From: Acidobacteriota bacterium | GTDB lineage: Bacteria; Acidobacteriota; UBA890; WLXD01 | Length of the DNA stretch: 10,671 nt | Direction of reading: 5' to 3' | NCBI GenBank assembly: GCA_022571615.1 | Contig: JACZXM010000049.1 | Coordinates: 1 to 10,671, forward strand | Shown: piece by piece, positions 1-6,335 of the stretch | Layout: each line of letters starts with the position of its first letter | How positions within the stretch are numbered: the stretch's first letter is position 1 | The notes under the pieces: model-generated | What the model saw: the letters and a program-made list of their open reading frames with translations, nothing else | Told to the model about the DNA's origin: nothing | Databases searched by the model: none | Program-made: the position numbers and the translations under genes

Positions 1-537
1 GCAGGAGGCGTCCAGATCGATGGGAACCGAGATCGCACCCACCGCCCGCAACTCCGGCGGTGCCGCAGCTCCGTACTCGCCGGCGGCCTTGAGGGTCACG
101 TTGCCGCCGAGCGAATATCCCACCGCGGCGATTGGCTGGGCAGGCGAATTCGTGCGCACATGCTCCACCAGGGCGCGGAAGTCCTCCGAGCGCCCGGCGT
201 GACCGATTCCGATGCTCGGTGTCTCCCCAGAAGCGTTGCGGAGATCGGCGCGGAGCACACTGAAGCCGCGGGCGAAGGCCTTGGCGGCGATGCCCAGAAC
301 GTTGGGAGATTGCGCGCATCCGGTGAGGCCGTGCAACACGATCAGTGTCGGCGACGGGTGCGGCTGCTGCCACCAGTGGACGCGGATCTGGTCGCCGTCA
401 TCGGTCGGCACCAGCGCCGTCCGCTCCAGCCGACGCAATCCGTTCATCTGTGGCCGGGGACCGTAGTTGGACCAGATGGTCTGCCGGTGGGGGCCGCGCA
501 GAACGCCGGCCGGGCGAAAGGGTCGTGATCGGGTCAT
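1..537 (-). CDS. YheT-family alpha/beta hydrolase (3' end outside window)
   Basis: The minus strand is open from an ATG at 537 down to base 1, giving 179 codons that run off the window edge, so only the N-terminal part is seen. Near residue 15 is a GPHRQT segment, the counterpart of the 'NGHLQT' signature of the YheT/UPF0017 hydrolases. It is followed by VLHGLTG (the oxyanion-hole HG of alpha/beta hydrolases) and by the nucleophile elbow GYSLGGN near residue 145, with Ser as the likely nucleophile. The Asp and His of the triad would lie beyond the edge. The family is annotated as hydrolases or esterases acting on uncharacterised, probably lipid or ester, substrates. No strong ribosome binding site precedes the ATG, but no earlier in-frame start was found. 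It is divergent from the M28 gene at 668. The family is clear; the substrate is not. Confidence 0.85.
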   Translation of the reverse strand, partial: MTRSRPFRPAGVLRGPHRQTIWSNYGPRPQMNGLRRLERTALVPTDDGDQIRVHWWQQPHPSPTLIVLHGLTGCAQSPNVLGIAAKAFARGFSVLRADLRNASGETPSIGIGHAGRSEDFRALVEHVRTNSPAQPIAAVGYSLGGNVTLKAAGEYGAAAPPELRAVGAISVPIDLDASC

Positions 538-667
538 CGGTAGGCGTAGGGATTGGGGCCATGTCGGTGCGAACGTCGCGCCGTGCGTGCGTGCCATCGC
601 TTACGATACGATACCCGGACCGCCAGAGCAGCGGCTCCGGTGGGTGCCAAGCGACCAGGAGAGGGTT
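538..667. promoter_or_regulatory. Divergent intergenic region between YheT-family gene and M28 gene
   Basis: These 130 bases separate two divergent starts, so promoters for both must lie here or overlap the coding ends. A short AT-richer patch at 601-613 repeats TACGAT (602-607 and 607-612), a partial -10 match on the plus strand that reads TATCGT on the minus strand. No good -35 element stands at the right distance. A three-unit GTGC repeat lies at 583-594. The ribosome binding site of the M28 gene (AGGAGAGG, 657-664) is at the right end. The promoter call is an inference from gene arrangement. Confidence 0.3.
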
Positions 668-1615
668 GTGACCGATCGACGCGGGGCGGTGAAGGTGCAG
701 GTGGCAGCGCTACTGCTGATCGGCTCGTCGGTGGCGTTCGCCGTATTCCAGGCGCTGGCGCCGGCAGCGGCAGCGTTCGACGGGGAGCGGGCCCTGGCCC
801 ACGCTGCGGCGATGGTAGCGTTGGGGCCACGGCCGTTGGGGAGCGAAGCGCTCGAGCGCAACCGCTCCTACATCGAGCAGCAACTCGAGACCATCGGCCT
901 CACATCGGAGCGACAGGCATTCACCGCAGCCACGCCGATCGGGCCGGTCGAGATGGCCAACATCGTGGCCAAGATCGACCCGCTGCCGGGCGGCGAGGGG
1001 GCTCCCGCCCTGGTGCTGGCGGGCCACTATGACACCAAGCTTTTCGAGGGTGTGAGATTCGTCGGCGCCAACGACGGGGCCTCGAGCGCGGCGATCCTGC
1101 TGGAGCTTGGGCGTGTGCTGGTGGAGCACCCGGCGACGGTGCCGGTGTGGCTGGTATTCTTCGATGGCGAAGAGGCGGTGGTGCTGTGGTCCGATACCGA
1201 CAGCACGTACGGATCGCGCCACATGGTGGAGCGGATGCGCCGCGACGGCAGTCTCGATCAGATCGGTGCGCTGGTGCTGTTGGACATGATCGGCGATGCG
1301 GACCTCCAGATCCCGCGCGAGATCGGTTCCACCCCGTGGCTCGGCGATCTGATCTGGGAGGCGGCGCGCACGGCGGGTCATGCGGCCCGTTTTCCGGACC
1401 AGTGGCACGCGATCTCGGATGATCACCTGCCCTTCATCGATGCCGGAGTCGCCGCCACGGATCTGATCGATTTCAGCTACGGTCCCGGGAACCGCTACTG
1501 GCACTCGCCCTTCGACACCATCGAGCGGCTGAGCGCCGACTCGTTCCAGGCGGTGGGCGAGACGGTGCTCACGGCGTTGCCGCGAATTGCCGAGCGACTA
1601 GCAGGGCACCGATAG
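668..1615 (+). CDS. Exported M28-family protein, glutaminyl cyclase-like
   Basis: 315 residues, starting at a GTG at 668 preceded by AGGAGAGG (657-664). The reading frame is open upstream to 467, but that would overlap the divergent hydrolase. Residues 9-36 form a hydrophobic segment ending in alanines, a Sec signal peptide or membrane anchor, so the enzyme should act in the periplasm or at the membrane. M28 metal-site motifs are present in order: GHYDTK (H120, D122), ANDG (D136), FDGEE (E168, E169), LLDMIG (D206) and WH (W278, H279). Several features match glutaminyl-peptide cyclotransferases rather than aminopeptidases: one Trp six residues after the catalytic Glu (W174), the phrase D-S-x-YGSRH just after it, a DDHLPF segment at 251-256, and Trp directly before the last metal His. 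The likely reaction is cyclisation of N-terminal Gln to pyroglutamate. Family assignment is firm; cyclase rather than peptidase is an inference from these residues. Confidence 0.88.
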   Translation: MTDRRGAVKVQVAALLLIGSSVAFAVFQALAPAAAAFDGERALAHAAAMVALGPRPLGSEALERNRSYIEQQLETIGLTSERQAFTAATPIGPVEMANIVAKIDPLPGGEGAPALVLAGHYDTKLFEGVRFVGANDGASSAAILLELGRVLVEHPATVPVWLVFFDGEEAVVLWSDTDSTYGSRHMVERMRRDGSLDQIGALVLLDMIGDADLQIPREIGSTPWLGDLIWEAARTAGHAARFPDQWHAISDDHLPFIDAGVAATDLIDFSYGPGNRYWHSPFDTIERLSADSFQAVGETVLTALPRIAERLAGHR

Positions 1616-2035
1616 TCAACGCTCGTGGCGCGCGGTGATGGTGGTGCTCAGGCCGCCGCGGGAGGCGAAGCTACCTTGTACCTCACACCAGACCGGATGG
1701 GCCGCGTCTACCACATCGCGCAGGATCCGGTTGACGGCGTTTTCCTGAAAAATGCCGAGGTTGCGGTAGCCGAACAGGTAGAGCTTGAGGGCCTTGAGCT
1801 CGAGGCAACGAGCATCCGGCTCGTACTCGATCACTACGGTACCGAAGTCGGGCAATCTCGTCTTGGGACAGATCGAGGTGAACTCCGGATGGTCGATTCG
1901 AATCGTGTAGCCAGGAAACTGGTTCGGAAACGTGTCTAGCGTTGGCAGCGGAGTCTCGAGCCCCGAGCGCGCGTGCTCATCGGTGTAGCCTCCTGCCTGA
2001 TCCGCCTGCGCGTGCCGGTCGGAAGGGCTCATCAC
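1616..2035 (-). CDS. queF: NADPH-dependent 7-cyano-7-deazaguanine reductase QueF
   Basis: 139 residues, the small single-domain type of QueF. It reduces the nitrile of preQ0 to the amine of preQ1, the last step before the base is inserted into tRNA. The core shows FTSICPKT with nucleophile C56, then PDFG with D63, the substrate-binding LELKALKLYLF block at 78-88 (E79, K81) and the C-terminal RGGLST. Where the Bacillus enzyme has FHE, with a catalytic His, this protein has FQE (Q97, E98). Starts are GTG at 2035 or ATG at 2032; an AAGGAAG sequence 7 bases upstream favours 2035. The start overlaps the queD stop, so the two should be translationally coupled. It is the last gene of the operon, and its stop codon directly abuts the stop of the convergent M28 gene. 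The N-terminal 25 residues are an extra polar tail. Confidence 0.93.
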   Translation of the reverse strand: MMSPSDRHAQADQAGGYTDEHARSGLETPLPTLDTFPNQFPGYTIRIDHPEFTSICPKTRLPDFGTVVIEYEPDARCLELKALKLYLFGYRNLGIFQENAVNRILRDVVDAAHPVWCEVQGSFASRGGLSTTITARHER

Positions 2036-2430
2036 TTTGCTTCTTCCTTACCCCTGCCAGGGCCGAAGTACGTGCAGCGGGCCGTACAGGTCTCGCGCAC
2101 CGTGATCCGTAGCAGGCCCTCCAGGCGCTCCGCCAAACGGTCCCAGATCCAGATGGCCAGCAGCTCGCTGGTCGGATTGCTCAACCCCTCGACCTCGTTC
2201 AGGTGCTGGTGGTCGAGGGCATCGTGCACCGGCTGCCAGGCGGCTTCGATGTCGTGGTAGTCGAGCAACCAGCCGCTGTCCATGTCCACGGCCCCGGCAA
2301 CGTGCACATCGATGACCCACGAGTGTCCGTGCAGTCGCCGGCAGGCACTGTCTTGCGGGGCGCACGGCAGCCGGTGCGAAGCCTCCAGGTGGAACGTGAC
2401 GGCGAGCTCGACGTAGTGGGCCCCTGCCAT
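2032..2430 (-). CDS. queD: 6-carboxy-5,6,7,8-tetrahydropterin synthase QueD
   Basis: 132 residues, about the normal length for the family. It converts 7,8-dihydroneopterin triphosphate to 6-carboxytetrahydropterin, the first pathway-specific step of queuosine synthesis. The three zinc ligands are visible as H19 and the HGH pair H34/H36, with the catalytic Cys C30 just before them (ACRRLHGH). D73-H74 in LDHQHLN matches the catalytic Asp-His pair, and E113 in VRET is the conserved C-terminal Glu that binds the pterin. The reading frame is open upstream to 2580, but that would lie inside queE. ATG at 2430 shares one base with the queE TGA (TGATG), the usual sign of coupling, and gives the family N-terminus. 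The related mammalian enzyme (PTPS) is less likely given the queE/queC/queF neighbours. Confidence 0.92.
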   Translation of the reverse strand: MAGAHYVELAVTFHLEASHRLPCAPQDSACRRLHGHSWVIDVHVAGAVDMDSGWLLDYHDIEAAWQPVHDALDHQHLNEVEGLSNPTSELLAIWIWDRLAERLEGLLRITVRETCTARCTYFGPGRGKEEAK

Positions 2431-3125
2431 CAAACTCCACGCTCCGCGTGCGGCCACAGGATCTTGTGGAGCTGGAGCTGCAGCCGCACCGGCAGCGCCA
2501 GGGCAAGGATCCAATCGGCCAACCGGCGGGGCTCGAGCTCTCCCCACACCGGCGCGAACAATACTGCGACACGGTCGCATAGGGCGTGCTCACGGACCAT
2601 GGCGGTGGCCCACTCGAAGTCGGCGCGGTCGGCGATCACGAACTTGACCTCGTCGCGATCGCCAAGACGCGCGAGATTGCCCAGATCGTTACGCTCGCAC
2701 TCACCCGACCCCGGGCATTTCAGATCCATGATTCGGATGACGCCGGCAGGTAGGATCGAGATGTCGTAGGCGCCCGCGGTCTCCACCAGAACGGTCTTGC
2801 CGCGCTCCAGAAGCCTGGCTGCAAGGGTCGGTACTGCCGGCTGTACCAGCGGCTCACCGCCGGTGATCTCCACCAGTGGGATATCGTGCTGGCAGACCTC
2901 TTGCACCAGATCCTCGACGCTGCGGCGAGTCCCTTCGTAGAAGGCGTACTCGGTGTCGCACCAGCGGCAGCGGAGCGGGCAGCCGGTGGTGCGCAAGAAC
3001 ACGCATGGATAACCGGCCCAGGTCGATTCCCCCTGAATCGACACGAACACCTCGTTGATGGTAACCGTCTGAACCCTGACATCGAGCTCGGGCTCGGCCA
3101 GCGCGATCGTTTCTCTGGCTGCCAT
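2430..3125 (-). CDS. queE: 7-carboxy-7-deazaguanine synthase QueE (radical SAM)
   Basis: 231 residues. It is a radical S-adenosylmethionine enzyme that contracts the ring of 6-carboxytetrahydropterin to 7-carboxy-7-deazaguanine. After VFVSIQGEST (26-35), the typical QueE N-terminal substrate loop, comes the iron-sulfur cluster motif CPLRCRWC with C49, C53 and C56, the standard CX3CX2C spacing rather than the longer variant some QueE proteins carry. ITGGEP at 87-92 is the SAM-binding glycine motif. MDLKCPGSGE and the C-terminal LQLQLHKILWP also match the family. ATG at 3125 was chosen because it lies 5 bases after the queC stop and begins at the family N-terminus; the frame stays open to 3209 inside queC without family-like sequence. 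The stop overlaps the queD start by one base. Confidence 0.94.
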   Translation of the reverse strand: MAARETIALAEPELDVRVQTVTINEVFVSIQGESTWAGYPCVFLRTTGCPLRCRWCDTEYAFYEGTRRSVEDLVQEVCQHDIPLVEITGGEPLVQPAVPTLAARLLERGKTVLVETAGAYDISILPAGVIRIMDLKCPGSGECERNDLGNLARLGDRDEVKFVIADRADFEWATAMVREHALCDRVAVLFAPVWGELEPRRLADWILALALPVRLQLQLHKILWPHAERGV

Positions 3126-3130
3126 GACGA

Positions 3131-3946
3131 TCAGAGCCTTCCGCTGCCTTGATACAGGGTCGGGTCCTCGACGCCCGCTTGCGCGAAACCCTGCCGTCGC
3201 AAGATGCACGCGTCACACAGGCCGCACGCGTGTCCCTCCGAGTCGGGATCGTAGCAGGAATGGGTGAGCTGAAATGGGACACCGAGCTCGACGCCTTGGA
3301 GGATGATCTCGGCCTTGGTCATTTGTAGCAGCGGGGCATGGACCCGAAACAGATCCGAACCCTCGATGCCCGCCCGGGTGCCGAGGTTGGCGACGGTTTC
3401 GAAGGCGGCCAGGAACTCCGCCCGGCAGTCGGGATAGCCGGAGTAGTCGCGCACGTTGGCACCGATAAACAGGTGGCGAGCCTCGAGCGTCTCGGCCCAG
3501 GCCAGCGCCAAGGCGAGGAAGATCGTGTTGCGGGCCGGTACGTACGTCGGCGGGATGGGTGTGCCGACGACGCCGGCCTCTGGAGGTTGGGGCACCGGAA
3601 TGTCGTCGGTCAGGGCAGAGCCCCCGAAGGCCCGCAAGTCCACCTTTACCGTGCGATGCGGGGCACCCATATAGAGGGCCAGCGAGCGTGCGCGCTCGAG
3701 CTCCACACGGTGTCGCTGGCCGTAGTCGATGGTGAGCGCGAAGCTGTCGTAGCCGCGTGCCTTCGCGATCGCCAGCGTGGTTGCGGAATCGAGGCCACCC
3801 GACAGAAGGACCACCGCAGTCTTGCGCTCGTCGAGCCGCGGCTTGCCGGGGTCGGACTCCGGGTCGGGTCGCGTTTCCACCGAGCCGATGCCGGAGGGCG
3901 CCTCGCTCGGTCGAAGCTGGTCATCGGAGGATGGGTCGGAGGTCAT
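3131..3946 (-). CDS. queC: 7-cyano-7-deazaguanine synthase QueC
   Basis: 271 residues. It converts 7-carboxy-7-deazaguanine to preQ0 with ATP and ammonia. The ATP pyrophosphatase loop VVLLSGGLDSAT lies at residues 45-56; DYGQRH (74-79) and the segment DYSGYPDCR are QueC signatures. The C-terminal zinc site is a Cys followed by CGLCDAC, giving the four expected cysteines. The first 42 or so residues are a Pro/Asp/Glu/Ser-rich extension not present in typical QueC (about 220-235 residues). The ATG at 3946 has an AAGGA sequence upstream and sits 3 bases after the stop of the preceding gene, which supports it. A GTG at 3880 would remove half of the tail but lacks a clear ribosome binding site. 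It is the second gene of the operon. Confidence 0.95.
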   Translation of the reverse strand: MTSDPSSDDQLRPSEAPSGIGSVETRPDPESDPGKPRLDERKTAVVLLSGGLDSATTLAIAKARGYDSFALTIDYGQRHRVELERARSLALYMGAPHRTVKVDLRAFGGSALTDDIPVPQPPEAGVVGTPIPPTYVPARNTIFLALALAWAETLEARHLFIGANVRDYSGYPDCRAEFLAAFETVANLGTRAGIEGSDLFRVHAPLLQMTKAEIILQGVELGVPFQLTHSCYDPDSEGHACGLCDACILRRQGFAQAGVEDPTLYQGSGRL

Positions 3947-3949
3947 CGT

Positions 3950-4441
3950 TCAGGCTGTCCTTGGAGCGGCGACGGCGAGCGCCTTCAGATCGCGTTGGGC
4001 CGACTCCAGCAGCGGCCCAACCTGCGCAGTGAGGTCGAGCTCGATGCCCTCGGCACCGTCCACGAACGCGAGCAGCGCGTCGTACTCCGACAGCGTGTGG
4101 GTCGCCAGCTTGCGCAGCGGCATTCGCCATGCCCACCCACCGAGGAGCCCGAGCAGAGTGCCTCCGACCCGGGCGCCCGCACGAGCGAGGCCGATGGACG
4201 AATAGGGAACGCTCCCGAGGGTCTCGATCAAAGTCCTGATGACCTCGGAGCGTCGCCTGGCGTCGCCTGCCAGCAGACGGGCTGTTTCGCGGTCCGGGTC
4301 GCGCGCAGTGACGGCGATTCCCGATTCCAGCGCTGTAGCCGCCAGATCGAGGGTCAGGGCCCGTTGCAGTCGTCGCAAGACCCATTGCCGGCTCAGGTCG
4401 GGATCTTCGAGCAGACTTGGGACGGTCGGGTAGCTGGGCAT
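3950..4441 (-). CDS. Uncharacterised helical protein, first gene of queuosine operon
   Basis: 163 residues. ATG at 4441 has a GGAG ribosome binding site 8 bases upstream; an in-frame start at 4474 would put this site inside the gene. I do not recognise the family. The protein is rich in Ala, Leu and Arg and looks all-helical: helices around residues 15-45 and 48-77, then a Gly-rich hydrophobic stretch at 82-104 that might be a membrane hairpin or buried helix, then helices around 108-130 and 133-157. The spacing of Asp, Glu and His (HTLSEYD near 115-121) is faintly like a degenerate ferritin-like or Coq7-like bundle, but a full set of metal ligands is not visible, so this is only a guess. Its stop is 3 bases from the queC start, so it is probably co-expressed with the queuosine genes. 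A pathway role is possible but unproven. Confidence 0.75.
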   Translation of the reverse strand: MPSYPTVPSLLEDPDLSRQWVLRRLQRALTLDLAATALESGIAVTARDPDRETARLLAGDARRRSEVIRTLIETLGSVPYSSIGLARAGARVGGTLLGLLGGWAWRMPLRKLATHTLSEYDALLAFVDGAEGIELDLTAQVGPLLESAQRDLKALAVAAPRTA

Positions 4442-4568
4442 CGTGCACGCTCCTGTACCGCCAGAATAGCCCAAATCGAGTCCGCGGGCGGCTCAGGAGT
4501 GCGTGGTAAAATGACGCTTTTCTCTGGCCCGCTGATGGTTCGGCTACCCCGCTGTCCGGAGGGGAACG
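4442..4568. promoter_or_regulatory. Divergent promoter region between queuosine operon and recombinase-like gene
   Basis: This 127-base gap is the only place where the five-gene minus-strand operon can have its main promoter. A TATTCT hexamer on the minus strand at 4468-4463 is a possible -10, without a good -35. The plus strand has a better extended -10 at 4504-4512. The leader of the operon would be short (about 20 bases from that -10), and no preQ1 riboswitch can be fitted: I see no suitable hairpin followed by an A-rich tail. Regulation by queuosine precursors is therefore not evident here. Confidence 0.4.
4504..4512 (+). promoter_or_regulatory. Candidate extended -10 promoter for recombinase-like gene
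   Basis: The sequence TGGTAAAAT is a TG-n extended -10 with a TAAAAT hexamer, standing out in GC-rich surroundings. Transcription would start near 4519, about 50 bases before the ATG at 4569. No recognisable -35 is present, which extended -10 promoters can do without. This is pattern recognition only. Confidence 0.35.
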
Positions 4569-5105
4569 ATGCAAATGCCGGTCGAGGTGCTTTCGCCCGA
4601 GGACGTGGAGCAGCTGCTTGCCCATCCCAACGTCCAGGACATGCTCGGTCTACGCGACGCGGCGCTGCTCGCCACCCTGTACTACGCTGCCGCCACCTCG
4701 GGCCAGGTGGCGGCGTTCAATCTGAGCGATCTGCAGGTCCGGCGCCGCCAGATCGTGCTCCGGACCGATGACGGGGGCACCCGCACGGTACAGCTCGCGG
4801 ACCCGTTGGCGGACCTGCTGGAGCGCTACAAACGGGACTCCCGACGCCTGATCCTGGCGCACGGAGGATCGAGCGAGCAACAGTCTAAGGCACTCTTCCT
4901 GGGCAATCGGGCACAGCGAATCCGGGTGCAGGACGTGCGCCAGATTCTCGGCACCAACGTCAAGGCCGCAGGGATCAAGGCGACGGTCAACCTCAACACG
5001 TTGCGACTGTCACGCGCATGGCACCTGCGCCAAGAGGGCATGTCACCGGAATCGATCCAACGGTTCCTGGGCGCCACCAGCCGGTCCGGACGGCCGGTGA
5101 TCTGA
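4569..5105 (+). CDS. Degenerate tyrosine-recombinase-like protein, catalytic fold only
   Basis: 178 residues, starting at ATG 4569 after a strong GGAGGGG site (4558-4564). From residue 29 the sequence follows the XerC/XerD catalytic domain: RDAALLATLYY, then NLSDL, a basic hairpin, LADPLADLLERY, AGI at 134-136 and SIQRFLG at 162-168. There is no N-terminal core-binding domain. Active-site positions are largely lost: the first Arg (GLRVSEL in XerD) is Q46, the Lys hairpin has no Lys, the His of HxLRH is N143 with only R146 kept, LGH is LGA (A169), and the protein ends before the position of the catalytic Tyr. I found no Tyr codon in other frames just past the stop. It is therefore probably not a recombinase; a DNA-binding or structural role is possible. 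The intact frame and good ribosome binding site argue against a fresh pseudogene. Confidence 0.78.
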   Translation: MQMPVEVLSPEDVEQLLAHPNVQDMLGLRDAALLATLYYAAATSGQVAAFNLSDLQVRRRQIVLRTDDGGTRTVQLADPLADLLERYKRDSRRLILAHGGSSEQQSKALFLGNRAQRIRVQDVRQILGTNVKAAGIKATVNLNTLRLSRAWHLRQEGMSPESIQRFLGATSRSGRPVI

Positions 5106-5312
5106 TCCCGATCCCGGGCGAGGGGCCACGGCCTGCTAGCGGCGCGGACGGGTTCGATCGTGGTGGCCAAGCGCTCAGCGATCAGGTCGTCGAGCCAGAC
5201 CCCGCGGTCAAAGTAGCGCTGCCTCCGCTCCGGGTTGACGACGTCGAGTCTTGTTTTGCACGGATGACCCCGCCGGCCCCGTGCGCGCTGTCACTCCCTC
5301 GGAGGCGCTGCT
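5106..5312. other. Intergenic region upstream of RNA methyltransferase gene
   Basis: 207 bases with no gene I can support. It must contain the methyltransferase promoter unless that gene is read from the recombinase-like gene. TTGACG at 5235-5240 resembles a -35, but no good -10 follows. The ribosome binding site GGAGG lies at 5301-5305. On the minus strand, roughly 5255 down to 5128, an open frame reads like the start of an acyl-CoA/AMP-dependent ligase (RYFDRGVWLDDLIAERL) but has no start codon and no continuation; it may be a gene remnant or chance. Confidence 0.4.
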
Positions 5313-6335
5313 ATGCTGCCGCGCACGATGGATCGACTGGAAGCGCAGCTAGTAGCAGCCCGTGGCAGAAGTGGCGTGGGTCGCCACGGCCTGCTAGACC
5401 GTTACCGGGACCTGGTCGAGGATTGGACCGGCCTGCTGGAAGCCTGCAGGCGACCCCTGCCCTTGGTGGTCTGGGCCAATCCGCTGCGCGCCGACCTCGC
5501 GCACCGTCTGGCTCGGGCGGCCGGGCTCGGTGGCGAGCTCGACGAGTGCCTCCCCGCCCTCTTGCGGGCTCGCGGGTACGTCGTGGAGCAGGTCGCTTGG
5601 TACCCGAGCGCCTACCGGGTATGGGGCCTAGAAAAACCTGGCCACACGTTGGAGCATTACCTTGGCCTGATGCACGTACAGGAAGAAATCTCGTTGCTGC
5701 CCGCTCTCTTGCTGGGAGCGCTACCCGGAGAGCGGGTCCTCGACCTGTGCGCAGCTCCAGGCGGCAAGAGCGCCTGCATTGCCGTCGGCATGAACGACGC
5801 GGGAACGTTGGTGGCCAACGATGTTCGCCCCACCCGGTTGCGGGCGTTGCGTTCCAATTGCGAGCGCCTCGGCGTTACCAGTGTGGTGATCACGTCGATC
5901 GACGGCACCCGGTACCCGCTGCGGGCTGGGCCGTTCGATCGGATCCTGCTGGACGTTCCCTGCTCGTGCGAGGGCAATCTGCGCGTCACACCGGGCGCCG
6001 GCGGTGGCAGGATGGGCGCGGCGGTCGTGAGCGGGCGCTCGGGTCTTCAGGCCACGCTGCTGGGGCGCGCGTGGAAGCTGCTCGCTCCCGGTGGCACGCT
6101 GGTCTACGCCACCTGCACGTTCGCTCCGGAAGAAAACGAGGTCGTGCTCGACTACACGCTCGGAGAGGACGCTTCGATCCTGCCGTTTTCCGTCCCCGGA
6201 CTGCGGCACGACGCCGGCGTCGCCGAATGGGAGGGCAAGCGACTCCGGCACGACTGTCGCAACCTGGCCCGGTACTGGCCGCATCTCAACGACACCGGTG
6301 GCTTCACCGTCGCCCTGATCCGCAAGCGTTCATGA
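5313..6335 (+). CDS. RsmF/NOP2/Sun-family RNA m5C methyltransferase
   Basis: 340 residues, with ATG at 5313 set by GGAGG seven bases upstream. The N-terminal part (about 25-125) matches the RsmF-type pre-domain, ending in the family phrase LGLMHVQEEISLLPA. The SAM-binding motif I is VLDLCAAPGGKS (142-153), and ND at 169-170 is the acidic residue motif. Motif IV, DVPCSCEGN, carries C217, and motif VI, ATCTF.PEENE, carries C268, the cysteine expected to attack the cytosine. It should therefore methylate C5 of a cytosine in rRNA or possibly tRNA, using S-adenosylmethionine in the cytoplasm. The usual C-terminal PUA-like domain is missing and is encoded by the next gene, whose ATG overlaps this stop. 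The segment after motif IV (225-243) is Gly-rich and looks divergent. The exact RNA target cannot be read from the sequence. Confidence 0.93.
   Translation: MLPRTMDRLEAQLVAARGRSGVGRHGLLDRYRDLVEDWTGLLEACRRPLPLVVWANPLRADLAHRLARAAGLGGELDECLPALLRARGYVVEQVAWYPSAYRVWGLEKPGHTLEHYLGLMHVQEEISLLPALLLGALPGERVLDLCAAPGGKSACIAVGMNDAGTLVANDVRPTRLRALRSNCERLGVTSVVITSIDGTRYPLRAGPFDRILLDVPCSCEGNLRVTPGAGGGRMGAAVVSGRSGLQATLLGRAWKLLAPGGTLVYATCTFAPEENEVVLDYTLGEDASILPFSVPGLRHDAGVAEWEGKRLRHDCRNLARYWPHLNDTGGFTVALIRKRS

Noticed and set aside
467..667. Upstream extension of the M28 gene by 67 codons
   Set aside because: It would overlap the divergent hydrolase and adds Arg-rich sequence before the signal peptide; GTG 668 has a clear ribosome binding site.
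4442..4568. preQ1 riboswitch upstream of the queuosine operon
   Set aside because: Read on the minus strand, no short hairpin with an A-rich 3' tail typical of preQ1 riboswitches is present.
3338..4771. 477-residue plus-strand frame opposite queC and the unknown gene
   Set aside because: It has no motifs and is antisense to queC; it also runs into the recombinase-like gene in the wrong frame.
5235..5263. Sigma-70 promoter starting with TTGACG ahead of the methyltransferase gene
   Set aside because: No hexamer resembling TATAAT occurs at 16-18 bases; the -35 match alone is weak evidence.
5018..6331. Long plus-strand frame upstream of the PUA-like gene, giving a 605-residue protein
   Set aside because: It overlaps the methyltransferase in another frame, is Arg/Gly/Ala/Pro-rich without motifs, and only the part after the ATG at 6332 matches a family.
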